A stretch of DNA of 64,000 nt from JAWXBG01 sp044375415 (GTDB taxonomy: Bacteria > Bacteroidota > Bacteroidia > Flavobacteriales_D > Sanyastnellaceae), in the NCBI GenBank assembly GCA_044375415.1, contig JBILMS010000001.1:124001-188000 (forward strand), given 5' to 3'. The notes beneath the pieces are model-generated. The model was not told where the DNA came from. It worked only from the letters and a program-made list of their open reading frames with translations, and did not search any database. The position numbers and the translations under genes are program-made. Position 1 is the stretch's first letter; every line of letters begins with the position of its first letter. Below are positions 1 to 8,370 of this stretch, piece by piece.

Positions 1-809
1 GTGAGGAAGAGGAATTTAGCAATGACCCACTCTTTAGTGAGAGTTCATTAGACCTCGGTCTATGGGATGTCAATGACTCCCTGAGGAATATACCCGCTTA
101 TGACACTTATTGTCATTGGGATACTCGAAATTTATTCTTACACAAAACTGCTCAGACCAATTTGATTGATACTGTATCATTCACGTTGTGTCGCGAGAAC
201 TGCGATTTCGAATACCCGGTTCAAGGGGCATTGACTTCTGATTTTGGTCCTCGTAATGGTAGAATGCACTATGGTGTAGATATTGACTTAGAAACCGGCG
301 ATGAAGTTTCTGCCGCTTTCGAGGGAATGGTTCGAATTTCTGAGTACCACTCTTCCTATGGAAATGTCGTTGTGATTCGTCACCCAAATGGCTTGGAAAC
401 ACTTTATGCTCACCTTTCTCAGCGCAAAGTAAAACCCGGTGATTACGTGGAAGCCGGAATGTTAATTGGTTTGGGAGGAAATACCGGTCGCTCATATGGT
501 GCTCACTTGCACTTCGAAGTTCGTTATTTGGGAGAACCTTTAAATCCAAATAAAATTCTCGATGTTACCACCATGAAACTTCGTGATTGGGAAGTGGATG
601 TGGTTAAAAAAGATTTTGACCACTCCAAATTAGTCGCTAAGAACACTGCTGCAAGTAACAAAGCGAAGAAATTTCACACTGTTAAATCTGGCGAAACTCT
701 TTCCTCCATTGCGAGAAAACGTGGAACTAGCATCAAAGCGATTTGCAAGTTGAATGGGATATCACAGAAAAAAGTGATTCGTCCAGGTCAAAAGCTTCGC
801 TACAAATAA
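1..809 (+). CDS. M23 family metallopeptidase with C-terminal LysM domain (5' end outside window)
   Basis: The frame is open from base 3 to the stop at 807-809, so the gene starts upstream of the window. Counting from the ATG at 162, an M23 (LytM-type) domain covers about residues 20-130. It has H36 and D40 in the first zinc motif, H84, and the HLH motif at H115/H117. A LysM repeat (about 171-215) ends the protein. M23 enzymes cleave peptidoglycan cross-links and LysM binds glycan strands, so the product is probably a periplasmic or surface cell-wall hydrolase or a divisome activator. The metal ligands look complete, which favours an active enzyme over an EnvC/NlpD-like activator. No signal peptide can be judged because the N-terminus is missing. 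A strong terminator follows directly. Confidence 0.9.
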   Translation, partial: EEEEFSNDPLFSESSLDLGLWDVNDSLRNIPAYDTYCHWDTRNLFLHKTAQTNLIDTVSFTLCRENCDFEYPVQGALTSDFGPRNGRMHYGVDIDLETGDEVSAAFEGMVRISEYHSSYGNVVVIRHPNGLETLYAHLSQRKVKPGDYVEAGMLIGLGGNTGRSYGAHLHFEVRYLGEPLNPNKILDVTTMKLRDWEVDVVKKDFDHSKLVAKNTAASNKAKKFHTVKSGETLSSIARKRGTSIKAICKLNGISQKKVIRPGQKLRYK

Positions 810-845
810 GAAATTAGTTTAGAAACCCGCAAGCTCTTCATATAG

Positions 846-876
846 TCCCTTCGGTTCATCCGAGGGGATTTTTTTT
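846..876 (+). terminator. Rho-independent terminator of the M23 peptidase gene
   Basis: The stem TCCCTTCGG (846-854) pairs with CCGAGGGGA (860-868), with one G-T pair, around a 5-nt loop. Eight T follow at 869-876. The T-tract is only on the plus-strand side, so it acts on the upstream plus-strand gene. Its last bases overlap the stop codon of the convergent minus-strand gene. Confidence 0.88.
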
Positions 877-1984
877 ATAAGCCAAGCTCGACAACTATTG
901 GATAATGATCCGAAAGTTTTTGAGGGACTCTTGTATAATCCATTACTTGAATCGCAGGACTTGTTAGGATATAATCTATGCGAAGCGTTGCCGGAATATT
1001 ACTGATATGGGTATTGCCTAACCCGTTGCCCTTTTCCACGAAAGTATCATTCAAATTTTCGGTAAGTACATTGTAACAGTAGGAAACAGGCGTGTCATTG
1101 AAATCGCCGCATAACACCACAGGATGAGGGCTTTTCGCCACACTTTCGGCCACTTTTAATGCTTGCTCTTCCCTTTTCCTAAAACCTTTTCGCAACAATC
1201 TCGCTACACGCATGGCGCCTTTCTCAACTTCTTCTGTATTGGTGTTTTCATCAAATAGAGCATAATCTTCTTGCTGAAAACGAATAGATGCAAGGTGACC
1301 ATCATACACTCGAACCGTATCCCCTTTCACTTTTATATCCGCATAAATACAGAAATTATTGGCATCACCTTCGAAAGGGATGTAGCCCTTGTGAACGATA
1401 GGGTATTTCGAAAGAATCGTTACCCCGAAATATTCCTTTCCGGAAGTAGCATGCGTATATCTTTCATGAAAATAAGCCAACTTCAATTTATCCATTAGAA
1501 TTTCGCGATGGTGCATTTCGGGTTTTTCATCACGCTGATAAAACTCCTGAAAACAGATAATATCCGGACTTTCTCGTCGAAGCATCGCATAAATACTATC
1601 ACGTGCCGAATTCTTTTTAGACCAATACACACCAAACAGATGGGCATTAAAACTCATGACAGAAATGTTCTGCCGACCCTCTTCTAATGGTTCCGCACTA
1701 TTCCAAGTGATGCAACTTCGCACATGGTTAAAACCCATCAGAATAATGAGAAGAGAAAACAATGAGTATTTCCATTTTCGAAGTAACCAAAAAACAACAA
1801 AACCCACATTGGCTAGCAAGATCAAAGGGTAACCAAGTCCAATGATCGAAAAATAGCCCAGCTTAGTTGGAGAAATATGAAAGCTAAGATAGGTAAGCAA
1901 CAAAGCTGCAATGGCCAACAGATTTAGATAGAACATTAATCTGTTGAGTAAGGATTTCTTTTTGGTGGGTTTATCCGAATTCAC
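875..1984 (-). CDS. Membrane-anchored endonuclease/exonuclease/phosphatase (EEP) family protein
   Basis: The first 90 or so residues contain about three hydrophobic segments, followed by an EEP-superfamily domain. Its motifs are visible in order: SFNAHLFG near the start of the domain, the metal-binding Glu in FQEFY, the GDFNDTP Asn/Asp motif, the RIDYIL Asp motif and the terminal SDHYP His. Family members hydrolyse phosphodiesters (DNases, sphingomyelinases, inositol phosphatases), and the substrate here cannot be told. The start is GTG at 1984, only 4 nt after the stop of the upstream rhomboid gene, so the two are likely co-transcribed. The same arrangement (rhomboid followed by an EEP protein) is, from general knowledge, frequent in Flavobacteriales. 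Confidence 0.88.
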   Translation of the reverse strand: MNSDKPTKKKSLLNRLMFYLNLLAIAALLLTYLSFHISPTKLGYFSIIGLGYPLILLANVGFVVFWLLRKWKYSLFSLLIILMGFNHVRSCITWNSAEPLEEGRQNISVMSFNAHLFGVYWSKKNSARDSIYAMLRRESPDIICFQEFYQRDEKPEMHHREILMDKLKLAYFHERYTHATSGKEYFGVTILSKYPIVHKGYIPFEGDANNFCIYADIKVKGDTVRVYDGHLASIRFQQEDYALFDENTNTEEVEKGAMRVARLLRKGFRKREEQALKVAESVAKSPHPVVLCGDFNDTPVSYCYNVLTENLNDTFVEKGNGLGNTHISNIPATLRIDYILTSPAIQVMDYTRVPQKLSDHYPIVVELGL

Positions 1985-1988
1985 GTTA

Positions 1989-2879
1989 CTATTTCTGTGA
2001 ATGAGTAAATAGAAACTCCTTTTCCTCTTTCGTCAAACCCTCATAACCCGTGCGAGAAATTTTGTCCAAAATAAGATCTATCCTTTTTTGATTTGCCTTT
2101 TTTCGAGCATTATATTCTTCGTCTGTTTCAAATCTTTTCTTGGGAGCTTTTCCTTTTTTCGAGCCACCAACAAGTGATTTGATTCCATCTAGAATTTTAT
2201 CGAGCCAACCTGTCATGTTGATACCTTTTTTTCTGGTTTGTACAAATAGAAAGCCGAAAAGAGCTCCACCCAAATGACCTATATGTCCACCGCTATTATT
2301 TCCGGATTTAATACTTACAAGATCTAACAGCAAGAGACCTAAGACCACCCAAAGTATTTCGACTTCCACGATTCCGAACAACCTCACTTTTCTCTTCAGA
2401 TCTGCCATAGCACCGGCCACCAAAATGCCCATTACAGATGCCGAAGCACCACAAATGGTCGTAAGCGGATTAATTTCTTGGAACACGGGAAAGACATTAA
2501 ACGCAAAAACAAATAAAATAAATCCGCTGAGGCCGCTTAATAAATACAGCTTCCACAATTCACGTTGTGAGTAGTACATAACAAACAAACCGCCTGCGAA
2601 ATAAAACACAAGCATATTAAACAAAAAATGCAAGAGTTCGAGATGAGTGAACATGTGAGTAATGATACTCCATGGTTTGGTCGCAAGAACCGGAATGGAT
2701 GAAGTAGAAGACAGGAAAGTTCCTGCCGCGAAATAACTTAAAGCCACTTTTTGATTGAACAAATAAATGACCAAAAGCACCAATTGCAGGATGATAAAAA
2801 CAAGCGTATTTACAAAGAGAATTTTCTCTGTATTACCACCTTTGGTGTAGAATTTCTTTATGTCGTTCAGGATGCTCAA
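1989..2879 (-). CDS. Rhomboid family intramembrane serine protease (first of two tandem copies)
   Basis: The protein has 296 residues and about six membrane segments. It has the rhomboid catalytic dyad: GASA with Ser146, and His202 in GHLGG. HMFTHLELLHFLFN matches the conserved loop-1/TM2 region. After the membrane domain there is a basic cytoplasmic tail of about 75 residues ending in a short helical motif (FLFTHSQK), as in Bacteroidota rhomboids with a DUF6576-type tail. Rhomboids cleave transmembrane segments of other proteins; the substrate is unknown. The start is TTG at 2879, inside a TTGA overlap with the stop of the upstream rhomboid, which suggests translational coupling. AAGGAATT about 12 nt upstream is a weak ribosome-binding site. 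Confidence 0.93.
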   Translation of the reverse strand: MSILNDIKKFYTKGGNTEKILFVNTLVFIILQLVLLVIYLFNQKVALSYFAAGTFLSSTSSIPVLATKPWSIITHMFTHLELLHFLFNMLVFYFAGGLFVMYYSQRELWKLYLLSGLSGFILFVFAFNVFPVFQEINPLTTICGASASVMGILVAGAMADLKRKVRLFGIVEVEILWVVLGLLLLDLVSIKSGNNSGGHIGHLGGALFGFLFVQTRKKGINMTGWLDKILDGIKSLVGGSKKGKAPKKRFETDEEYNARKKANQKRIDLILDKISRTGYEGLTKEEKEFLFTHSQK

Positions 2880-3595
2880 TTCAATCTAATTCCTTGCTTT
2901 TGCCAGATTTTAAGAAGGATGTATCCGAAGAGCATACCCCCGATGTGAGCAAAGTGAGCCACATTGTCTCCTTGTCGATTGCTCATAGCCAATAAAACTT
3001 CAATAGCACCGTATCCAAATACAAACCATTTGGCTTTGATCGGAATGGGTGGAAACAAAAGCATCAATTCCATATTTGGGAAAAGCATTCCAAATGCGAG
3101 CAATACTCCGAAAACACAACCGGAAGCACCCACTATAGAACCATTAATGCCAAGGTTCAGATTTGCCAAATCGGCATTTTCGAAATTTCTATTTACGCGA
3201 AGAGCATCCAAACCATCGCTCATAACAGCATTTAATCCGCTCGGCCCAACTTCATTTATTAATGCTTGTACTTCAAAATGATTTATACCCATATGCAGAG
3301 CAAACGCTCCGAGTCCACTGATCAAGTAATAAACTAGAAAACGTTTCGGACCCCAAACTTGCTCTAGTAATGTTCCAAAAACAAATAGACCGTACATATT
3401 AAAAAACAAGTGTCCGATCGATGTGTCAGAATGCATAAACATATGCGTTATGATTTGCCAAGGAGCGAACTCCTCCGACATCCAGTAATGGCCACTAAAA
3501 ATCGGGTACATCATGGGCCATACCTGACTTGCAAGCCAGAATAACACATTGATGATGATGATATTTTTTACAACAAGCGGAATCCTTTCGAACAT
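2876..3595 (-). CDS. Rhomboid family intramembrane serine protease (second tandem copy)
   Basis: This is a six-helix rhomboid with the catalytic Ser in GASG (residue 158 from the start chosen here) and the catalytic His in AHIGG (residue 217). Between TM2 and the active-site helix it has an insert of about 40 polar residues that the neighbouring copy lacks. I place the start at the ATG at 3595, 4 nt after the mutL stop, because MFERIP resembles the usual rhomboid N-terminus. A longer TTG start at 3619 would overlap mutL by 20 nt. The two rhomboids are clearly different in sequence, so this is an old duplication or independent recruitment rather than a recent copy. Confidence 0.92.
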   Translation of the reverse strand: MFERIPLVVKNIIIINVLFWLASQVWPMMYPIFSGHYWMSEEFAPWQIITHMFMHSDTSIGHLFFNMYGLFVFGTLLEQVWGPKRFLVYYLISGLGAFALHMGINHFEVQALINEVGPSGLNAVMSDGLDALRVNRNFENADLANLNLGINGSIVGASGCVFGVLLAFGMLFPNMELMLLFPPIPIKAKWFVFGYGAIEVLLAMSNRQGDNVAHFAHIGGMLFGYILLKIWQKQGIRLN

Positions 3596-3599
3596 AATT

Positions 3600-5459
3600 T
3601 CATTTAAATATTTGCTCAAGATAACGTAAATCCAGCGTGATCATTACCGGCTTTCCGGCAGGTGAAAAATAGGGTTGTTCACAATCAAAAAGGCGTGCAA
3701 GTAAGTCGTGCATTTCAGGTTTAGTCAACATTTGACCTTTCCGTATTGCTGTATTTTTTGCCAAACTTTTAGCCATTCGCTCTCTCAATACCTCTCGATC
3801 GGGTGTACCCAAATCTCTTAACTGATCAAGCATTTCTCCAAAAACGGACTGCACATTTTGTACCGCTAATTCTGCCGGTATTCCTGTCACATTTACCTGA
3901 TCATCCAAAACGTCCAATTCCCAGCCCATATCTGCCAAATCATTTTTCCAGCCCGATATTAATTGCTTATCGGAAAGGGAAACCTGCAACTCTTCCGGAA
4001 AAAGTAATTTCTGAATATGGATATGTGCCTGCCCCGTTCGTGGCAAAAACATTTCATACAAAACTCTTTCATGAGCTCGGTTCTGATTTACTATGACTGT
4101 TCCGGTAACATGCTGAAAGAAAATATAGGTTCCATGAAATTGAATCAAATGCAAATCTTCGTCTGCTTCAAATACAATTTCGTTTTCTACTAATTGTGTT
4201 TCGCTTTGCTGACCCGACCTCACTTGTTGGGTAATCTCAAACAACTCCGTCCAATCGGAATTACTAGACTGTTTTGGTTCGTTCCAAACCTCCCTCCCCA
4301 CTCTTTCGAGCATAGGCGAAGATTTTGATCCACCACCTACCGAATTTCCACTGTGAAAGGGATTAAAATGATGATTGATGGCAATAGCGGGCTCCCCCGG
4401 AAATGCACTACCGGACAATGCAGGTTGATTCACCGCCTGATCTTGTTCGAAGTCGAGTGTCGGCGAAATATTATGACGACCTAAAGCCCTCCTGACACCG
4501 GCGTGCAGAATGGCGTAAATAGCTCGTTCATCTTGAAATTTAATTTCTGTTTTGGTAGGATGAATATTGATATCGATTTGAGTCGGGTCTATTTCCAAAT
4601 AAATAAAGTACAGCGGAAAATTGCCACTTGGTAATAGATCTTGGTAAGCACTCATCACGGCATGATGTAAATAACCGTTTCGAATAAATCGATTATTCAC
4701 AAAGAAAAACTGTTCGCCCCTCGTTTTGCGCGATGCATCCGGTTTTCCGATAAAGCCACTGAGGTTGACGATGGCAGTTGCTTCTTCAACAGGAACTAGT
4801 TTTTCGTTGTACTTATTTCCGAACACATGCACAATTCGCTGACGAGCTGTGCCTTTCGGAAGACTCATTACTTCTGATCCGTTGTGCGTAAAATTAAATT
4901 CAACTTCCGGGTGTGTAAGAGCCACACGTTCGAATTCATCAATGATATGTCGCAATTCTACCTGATCACTTTTCAGAAAATACCTGCGAGCGGGGACATT
5001 GAAGAACAAATTTTTCACCAAGATGCTAGTGCCTTCAGGGCATTGAATGGGGTGCTGTTCCTTGATTTTGGAGGCCTCCATGATGATTTCCGTACCCAAA
5101 TTAGAACCGCGAAGCATAGTTTTCATTTCAACTTGAGCTATAGCTGCGATACTGGCCAAAGCCTCGCCTCTAAAACCTTTTGTTCGGATGCTAAACAGAT
5201 CATCGGACCCCGTAATCTTGGAGGTTGCGTGCCGCTCGAAACTCAAACGTGCATCCGTGGCTGACATTCCCGTCCCATTGTCGGTGACTTGAACCAAGGT
5301 TTTCCCTGCATCTTTTACCACTAACTTTATAACGCTAGCACCTGAATCAATGGAATTTTCCAATAATTCTTTTACTACAGACGCCGGGCGCTGCACAACC
5401 TCTCCCGCAGCAATTTGATTTGCGACGGCTTCGGGTAATAGTTTGATGATATCAGACAT
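3600..5459 (-). CDS. mutL: DNA mismatch repair protein MutL
   Basis: The product has 619 residues. The N-terminal GHKL ATPase carries Glu34 in ELLENSIDSG, DNGTGM (60-65) and GFRGEAL (95-101). A transducer domain runs to about 330, then comes a low-complexity Ser/Gly/Pro linker (about 340-425) and a C-terminal dimerisation domain. MutL couples MutS mismatch recognition to strand incision. In the C-terminal domain the DQHA(x)2E(x)4E endonuclease motif reads NQNRAHERVLYE (458-469), and the late CPHGRP-type motif reads SPAGKP. The metal-binding Asp, His and Cys are therefore absent, so endonuclease activity is doubtful. It lies inside the minus-strand run, with its own possible -7 element just upstream. 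Confidence 0.97.
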   Translation of the reverse strand: MSDIIKLLPEAVANQIAAGEVVQRPASVVKELLENSIDSGASVIKLVVKDAGKTLVQVTDNGTGMSATDARLSFERHATSKITGSDDLFSIRTKGFRGEALASIAAIAQVEMKTMLRGSNLGTEIIMEASKIKEQHPIQCPEGTSILVKNLFFNVPARRYFLKSDQVELRHIIDEFERVALTHPEVEFNFTHNGSEVMSLPKGTARQRIVHVFGNKYNEKLVPVEEATAIVNLSGFIGKPDASRKTRGEQFFFVNNRFIRNGYLHHAVMSAYQDLLPSGNFPLYFIYLEIDPTQIDINIHPTKTEIKFQDERAIYAILHAGVRRALGRHNISPTLDFEQDQAVNQPALSGSAFPGEPAIAINHHFNPFHSGNSVGGGSKSSPMLERVGREVWNEPKQSSNSDWTELFEITQQVRSGQQSETQLVENEIVFEADEDLHLIQFHGTYIFFQHVTGTVIVNQNRAHERVLYEMFLPRTGQAHIHIQKLLFPEELQVSLSDKQLISGWKNDLADMGWELDVLDDQVNVTGIPAELAVQNVQSVFGEMLDQLRDLGTPDREVLRERMAKSLAKNTAIRKGQMLTKPEMHDLLARLFDCEQPYFSPAGKPVMITLDLRYLEQIFK

Positions 5460-5470
5460 ATAAGAAACGC

Positions 5471-5478
5471 CAAAATTA
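5471..5478 (-). promoter_or_regulatory. Putative -7 element upstream of mutL
   Basis: On the minus strand this reads TAATTTTG, a match to the Bacteroidota -7 consensus, 11 nt upstream of the mutL ATG. No TTG lies at the expected -33 distance, so this is a weak call. It lies in the 39-bp gap between the glycosyltransferase gene and mutL. Confidence 0.4.
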
Positions 5479-5498
5479 CGGGCAGCCCGCGAAAAGGC

Positions 5499-6626
5499 TT
5501 ATTTGATACTAGCGGAAAACTTCAACAATGCTTCCACAAAAGCGCTCCAACTGAACTTTTTGACGTGATTTCGGATATTCCCAATAAAATCAGTGCTTTC
5601 GCGCAGGGTAAAAAAGCGAAGAATAGCTTCCCTAATTTGTGAAACTTCGGTGTTATCGACGATCAGACCTGTTTTTTCATGTTCAATGACCTCGGCCAGG
5701 CCCCCGACATTGGTGGCAACGACAGGTCTTTCGAAGTGAAAAGCTACTGCAGTAATACCACTTTGTGTTGCGCTTCGATAGGGCAATACTACCAAATCGG
5801 AAGCGGAAAAAAACAGAGGGACTTGCTGATCCGGTATGTATTCGTTAAAAAGGGAAATATTATCTCTCAGGGGCGACTCATTTATTTTTTGCCGATAGTC
5901 GGCAAAATCTCCATAGGCCTCCCCTGCAATGATCAAATGATAGTCGCTCGACAGTCCGGAAAAAGCGTCGATTAGAATATCTAGACCTTTATAATCTCTG
6001 ATCAAACCGAAAAAAAGTAAAATCTTACGATCCGTTGGGATTTGTAGTTTCTCCAAAGCCACTTCCCTATTCATTTTTTCACCAAAATGATCATACACCG
6101 GATGATGTAGAATCGTTCCCTTGAGGCCGGGGCAAAGTGAGTCCACAACTTGATTTACCTCCTGATTCATTGCCACAAAAGCGTTCACTCTTTTCAAAAA
6201 GAAACGTGCCATAGGACGATCCCATGCTTTTGGTTCATGAGGTATGATATTATCGGTAATGGCGAGCACCCGAATACCTTGCTTTTTAAGCCTTCCACTC
6301 ACATATCCCAAAGAAGGAGATAGAAACGACATCCAATAACGAACAATCACGAGATCCGGCTTTGCTGCTTTTACTCGGTGGAATGTTCTCTCCCATGAAA
6401 AAGGATTGATGCTATCCAACACGCGATCAGAGGGAATGATGTCTGCAATATCATTTCCTTCTACATACTGCGTTTTGCCGGGAAAAAGAAGAGATGGATA
6501 TTGTCTCTTAAAATTGAATGCAATTACTTCGTGTCCCTGTTTTTCAAGTTCCCTATACAAACACGCATTAAACTGCGCAATGCCTCCGCGATAAGGATGA
6601 AAGGTGGAAATAATAGCAATTCTCAC
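5499..6626 (-). CDS. Glycosyltransferase family 4 (GT-B fold)
   Basis: This is a 375-residue GT-B protein. The N-terminal domain begins with the glycine-rich FHPYRGGIAQF loop typical of GT4 donor/acceptor enzymes. The C-terminal donor-binding domain has LLFFGLIRDYKGLDILIDAF and the conserved E(x)7E region: FERPVVATNVGGLAEVIEHEKTG. It probably transfers a sugar from an NDP-sugar to a glycan or lipid at the inner face of the membrane; the acceptor is unknown. The start is GTG at 6626 and overlaps the ispH stop by 4 nt (GTGA), so it is expected to be translated with ispH. Confidence 0.9.
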   Translation of the reverse strand: MRIAIISTFHPYRGGIAQFNACLYRELEKQGHEVIAFNFKRQYPSLLFPGKTQYVEGNDIADIIPSDRVLDSINPFSWERTFHRVKAAKPDLVIVRYWMSFLSPSLGYVSGRLKKQGIRVLAITDNIIPHEPKAWDRPMARFFLKRVNAFVAMNQEVNQVVDSLCPGLKGTILHHPVYDHFGEKMNREVALEKLQIPTDRKILLFFGLIRDYKGLDILIDAFSGLSSDYHLIIAGEAYGDFADYRQKINESPLRDNISLFNEYIPDQQVPLFFSASDLVVLPYRSATQSGITAVAFHFERPVVATNVGGLAEVIEHEKTGLIVDNTEVSQIREAILRFFTLRESTDFIGNIRNHVKKFSWSAFVEALLKFSASIK

Positions 6627-7849
6627 GATTGCAAATCTATGTAATTGCTAAAGACTTCATTCGGTTCAAGACTGTTTGGAAAAAGAGATTTAATCTTCAT
6701 CATTACTTCATCTACCAGTCGATCCGGACAACTTGCTCCACTTGTAAGAATAATGCGTGGATGTGTTTTTTCCGGAAGCCACTTGCCAGATACCCTTTTT
6801 TGCAAATCATAGAGAAAATGATTCATCTCCGATTGACTTTGAATAGCATCTGCACCCTCAATAAAAAAGGACGGGTAAGCCGAAGAAAGTATAGTGTGAA
6901 TTTGAGCTGTATTGCTGCTATTGTATCCACCCACAACAATAGCTATATCGGCATTAGAAGAGAGTACTGCTCGAGTGGCATCTTGATTATCATTGGTGGC
7001 ATAACAGAGCGTATCGCGTGTATCGGCAAAAAATGTTCTGTATTCTTCGCCATGTTTTTTTTCCATCAGCGACTTAAAATAATCGGCGATCTCTTGTGTT
7101 TCTGTTGCGAGCATGGTAGTTTGATTTACGACACCTACACGTTGTAAATCTCTTTCAGGTGAGAAACCATCGGAATATTTTCCCTTAAATAATTCAAAAA
7201 ATCCCTCCGAGTTTCTTGTCCCCATTACAAATTCGCCCAAGAGTTTTGCTTCATCAATATTGCGAATTACAATAGATGGTGCAGCTTCCGATGCGTGAGA
7301 AAACGTAGCACGCGTTTCTTCGTGTTTTGATTTTCCGTGAATTATTATCGTGTAGCCTTTTGTGCCAATTTCAGATGAACGTTTCCAGACCTTTTCTACA
7401 AAAGGACACGTAGTATTATAATTTTCTATTTCAACCCTTCGACTTCTGAGAATTTCTTCTATTTCCAACGTTGTTCCAAAAGCGGGAATCAATACGATAT
7501 CTCCTTCTTCCAGTTCACTCCATGGCACAAGTTGCGAGCCGTCCGTATCCATTAAAAACTGAATGCCCATTTCTAATAAATCTGTATTCACAACAGGGTT
7601 GTGTATCATTTGACTTATTAAAAAAATTCGCTTTCCGGGATTTTCACGAACAGCTTTGTAGGCGATTTCAATAGCATTTTCGACACCATAACAAAATCCA
7701 AAATGGCGAGGAAGAATTAAAGTAAATTCTCCAAAATTTAATTCTGCGGGTTCTAGATTTTGCTTTCGCGGATCTGAAAGTTTTACATGAGCTTTTACCT
7801 TTCCGATAAATCCGGATCGATATTTTGAAGGTATTTCAAACGATTTCAT
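6623..7849 (-). CDS. ispH: 4-hydroxy-3-methylbut-2-enyl diphosphate reductase
   Basis: IspH makes IPP and DMAPP from HMBPP in the last step of the MEP pathway and needs a [4Fe-4S] cluster. The three cluster cysteines are visible: C53 in FGFCYGV, C148 in NTTCPF and C282 in LCYATNDNQ. H83 (MIHNP) and the H171 region (IIHGKSKHEET) supply substrate-binding residues. At 408 residues it belongs to the long form known from cyanobacteria, plants and Bacteroidota rather than the form of about 310 residues in E. coli. It has a 40-residue N-terminal extension before the first cluster motif. Its start overlaps the stop of the upstream secreted-protein gene by 4 nt (ATGA). ispF lies more than 40 kb away, at 49168. 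Confidence 0.97.
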   Translation of the reverse strand: MKSFEIPSKYRSGFIGKVKAHVKLSDPRKQNLEPAELNFGEFTLILPRHFGFCYGVENAIEIAYKAVRENPGKRIFLISQMIHNPVVNTDLLEMGIQFLMDTDGSQLVPWSELEEGDIVLIPAFGTTLEIEEILRSRRVEIENYNTTCPFVEKVWKRSSEIGTKGYTIIIHGKSKHEETRATFSHASEAAPSIVIRNIDEAKLLGEFVMGTRNSEGFFELFKGKYSDGFSPERDLQRVGVVNQTTMLATETQEIADYFKSLMEKKHGEEYRTFFADTRDTLCYATNDNQDATRAVLSSNADIAIVVGGYNSSNTAQIHTILSSAYPSFFIEGADAIQSQSEMNHFLYDLQKRVSGKWLPEKTHPRIILTSGASCPDRLVDEVMMKIKSLFPNSLEPNEVFSNYIDLQS

Positions 7850-8370
7850 TGTTTGGGAGAAACCAGCTTTTGATAATAATTGTTCAACTTTTTATCGCTC
7901 TTGCTCATGCGCATCAATTGTTTCACTGACTTGCTGCGTTTCATCTCTTCTTCTTGCTCAATGAGTTTACTCACTGCCTTTAGACCTTGTATTCGCATTT
8001 CATCCACGTTCTCACAACCTCTATTTTTCATTTTAAACAAAGCCATACCATGAATAAATGAATAGAGCAGTTCAGGATTTTCCTCAGCAAAAGGCAATGC
8101 CCTGGAATCTACATCTATTGTTATACCGGTTGTTCCGGCAAGCCATTCCATCACATAAATATTGACCCGACTTCTACATTCCAGATTTTTATATAAGGGT
8201 GCTTGGCATAACCAAGCGAGGCATTCACTTACAAAAACGGAGTCCTTCCTGTAGTCTTCTGCCTTGTTCCAATTATGCTCAGCCGGGATTTCCGGACACT
8301 TTATTCGTTGCGCTCCTACTTCAAGAGCAAAAACGAGCAAAACAAGCACATATAATAAACGTAAAGCCAT
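7846..8370 (-). CDS. Secreted protein of unknown function
   Basis: I do not recognise a family. The 174-residue product starts with a clear signal peptide (Leu/Val-rich, ending near VGAQ, residue 21). The mature part is alpha-helical in character, has several cysteines (C25, C50, C55, C64 and one near 118) and a strongly basic C-terminal third with Lys/Ser/Met repeats. It sits between the saccharopine dehydrogenase-like gene (1-nt overlap) and ispH (4-nt overlap), so it is a fixed member of this operon. The location suggests a periplasmic product, and its function is open. Confidence 0.75.
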   Translation of the reverse strand: MALRLLYVLVLLVFALEVGAQRIKCPEIPAEHNWNKAEDYRKDSVFVSECLAWLCQAPLYKNLECRSRVNIYVMEWLAGTTGITIDVDSRALPFAEENPELLYSFIHGMALFKMKNRGCENVDEMRIQGLKAVSKLIEQEEEMKRSKSVKQLMRMSKSDKKLNNYYQKLVSPKQ

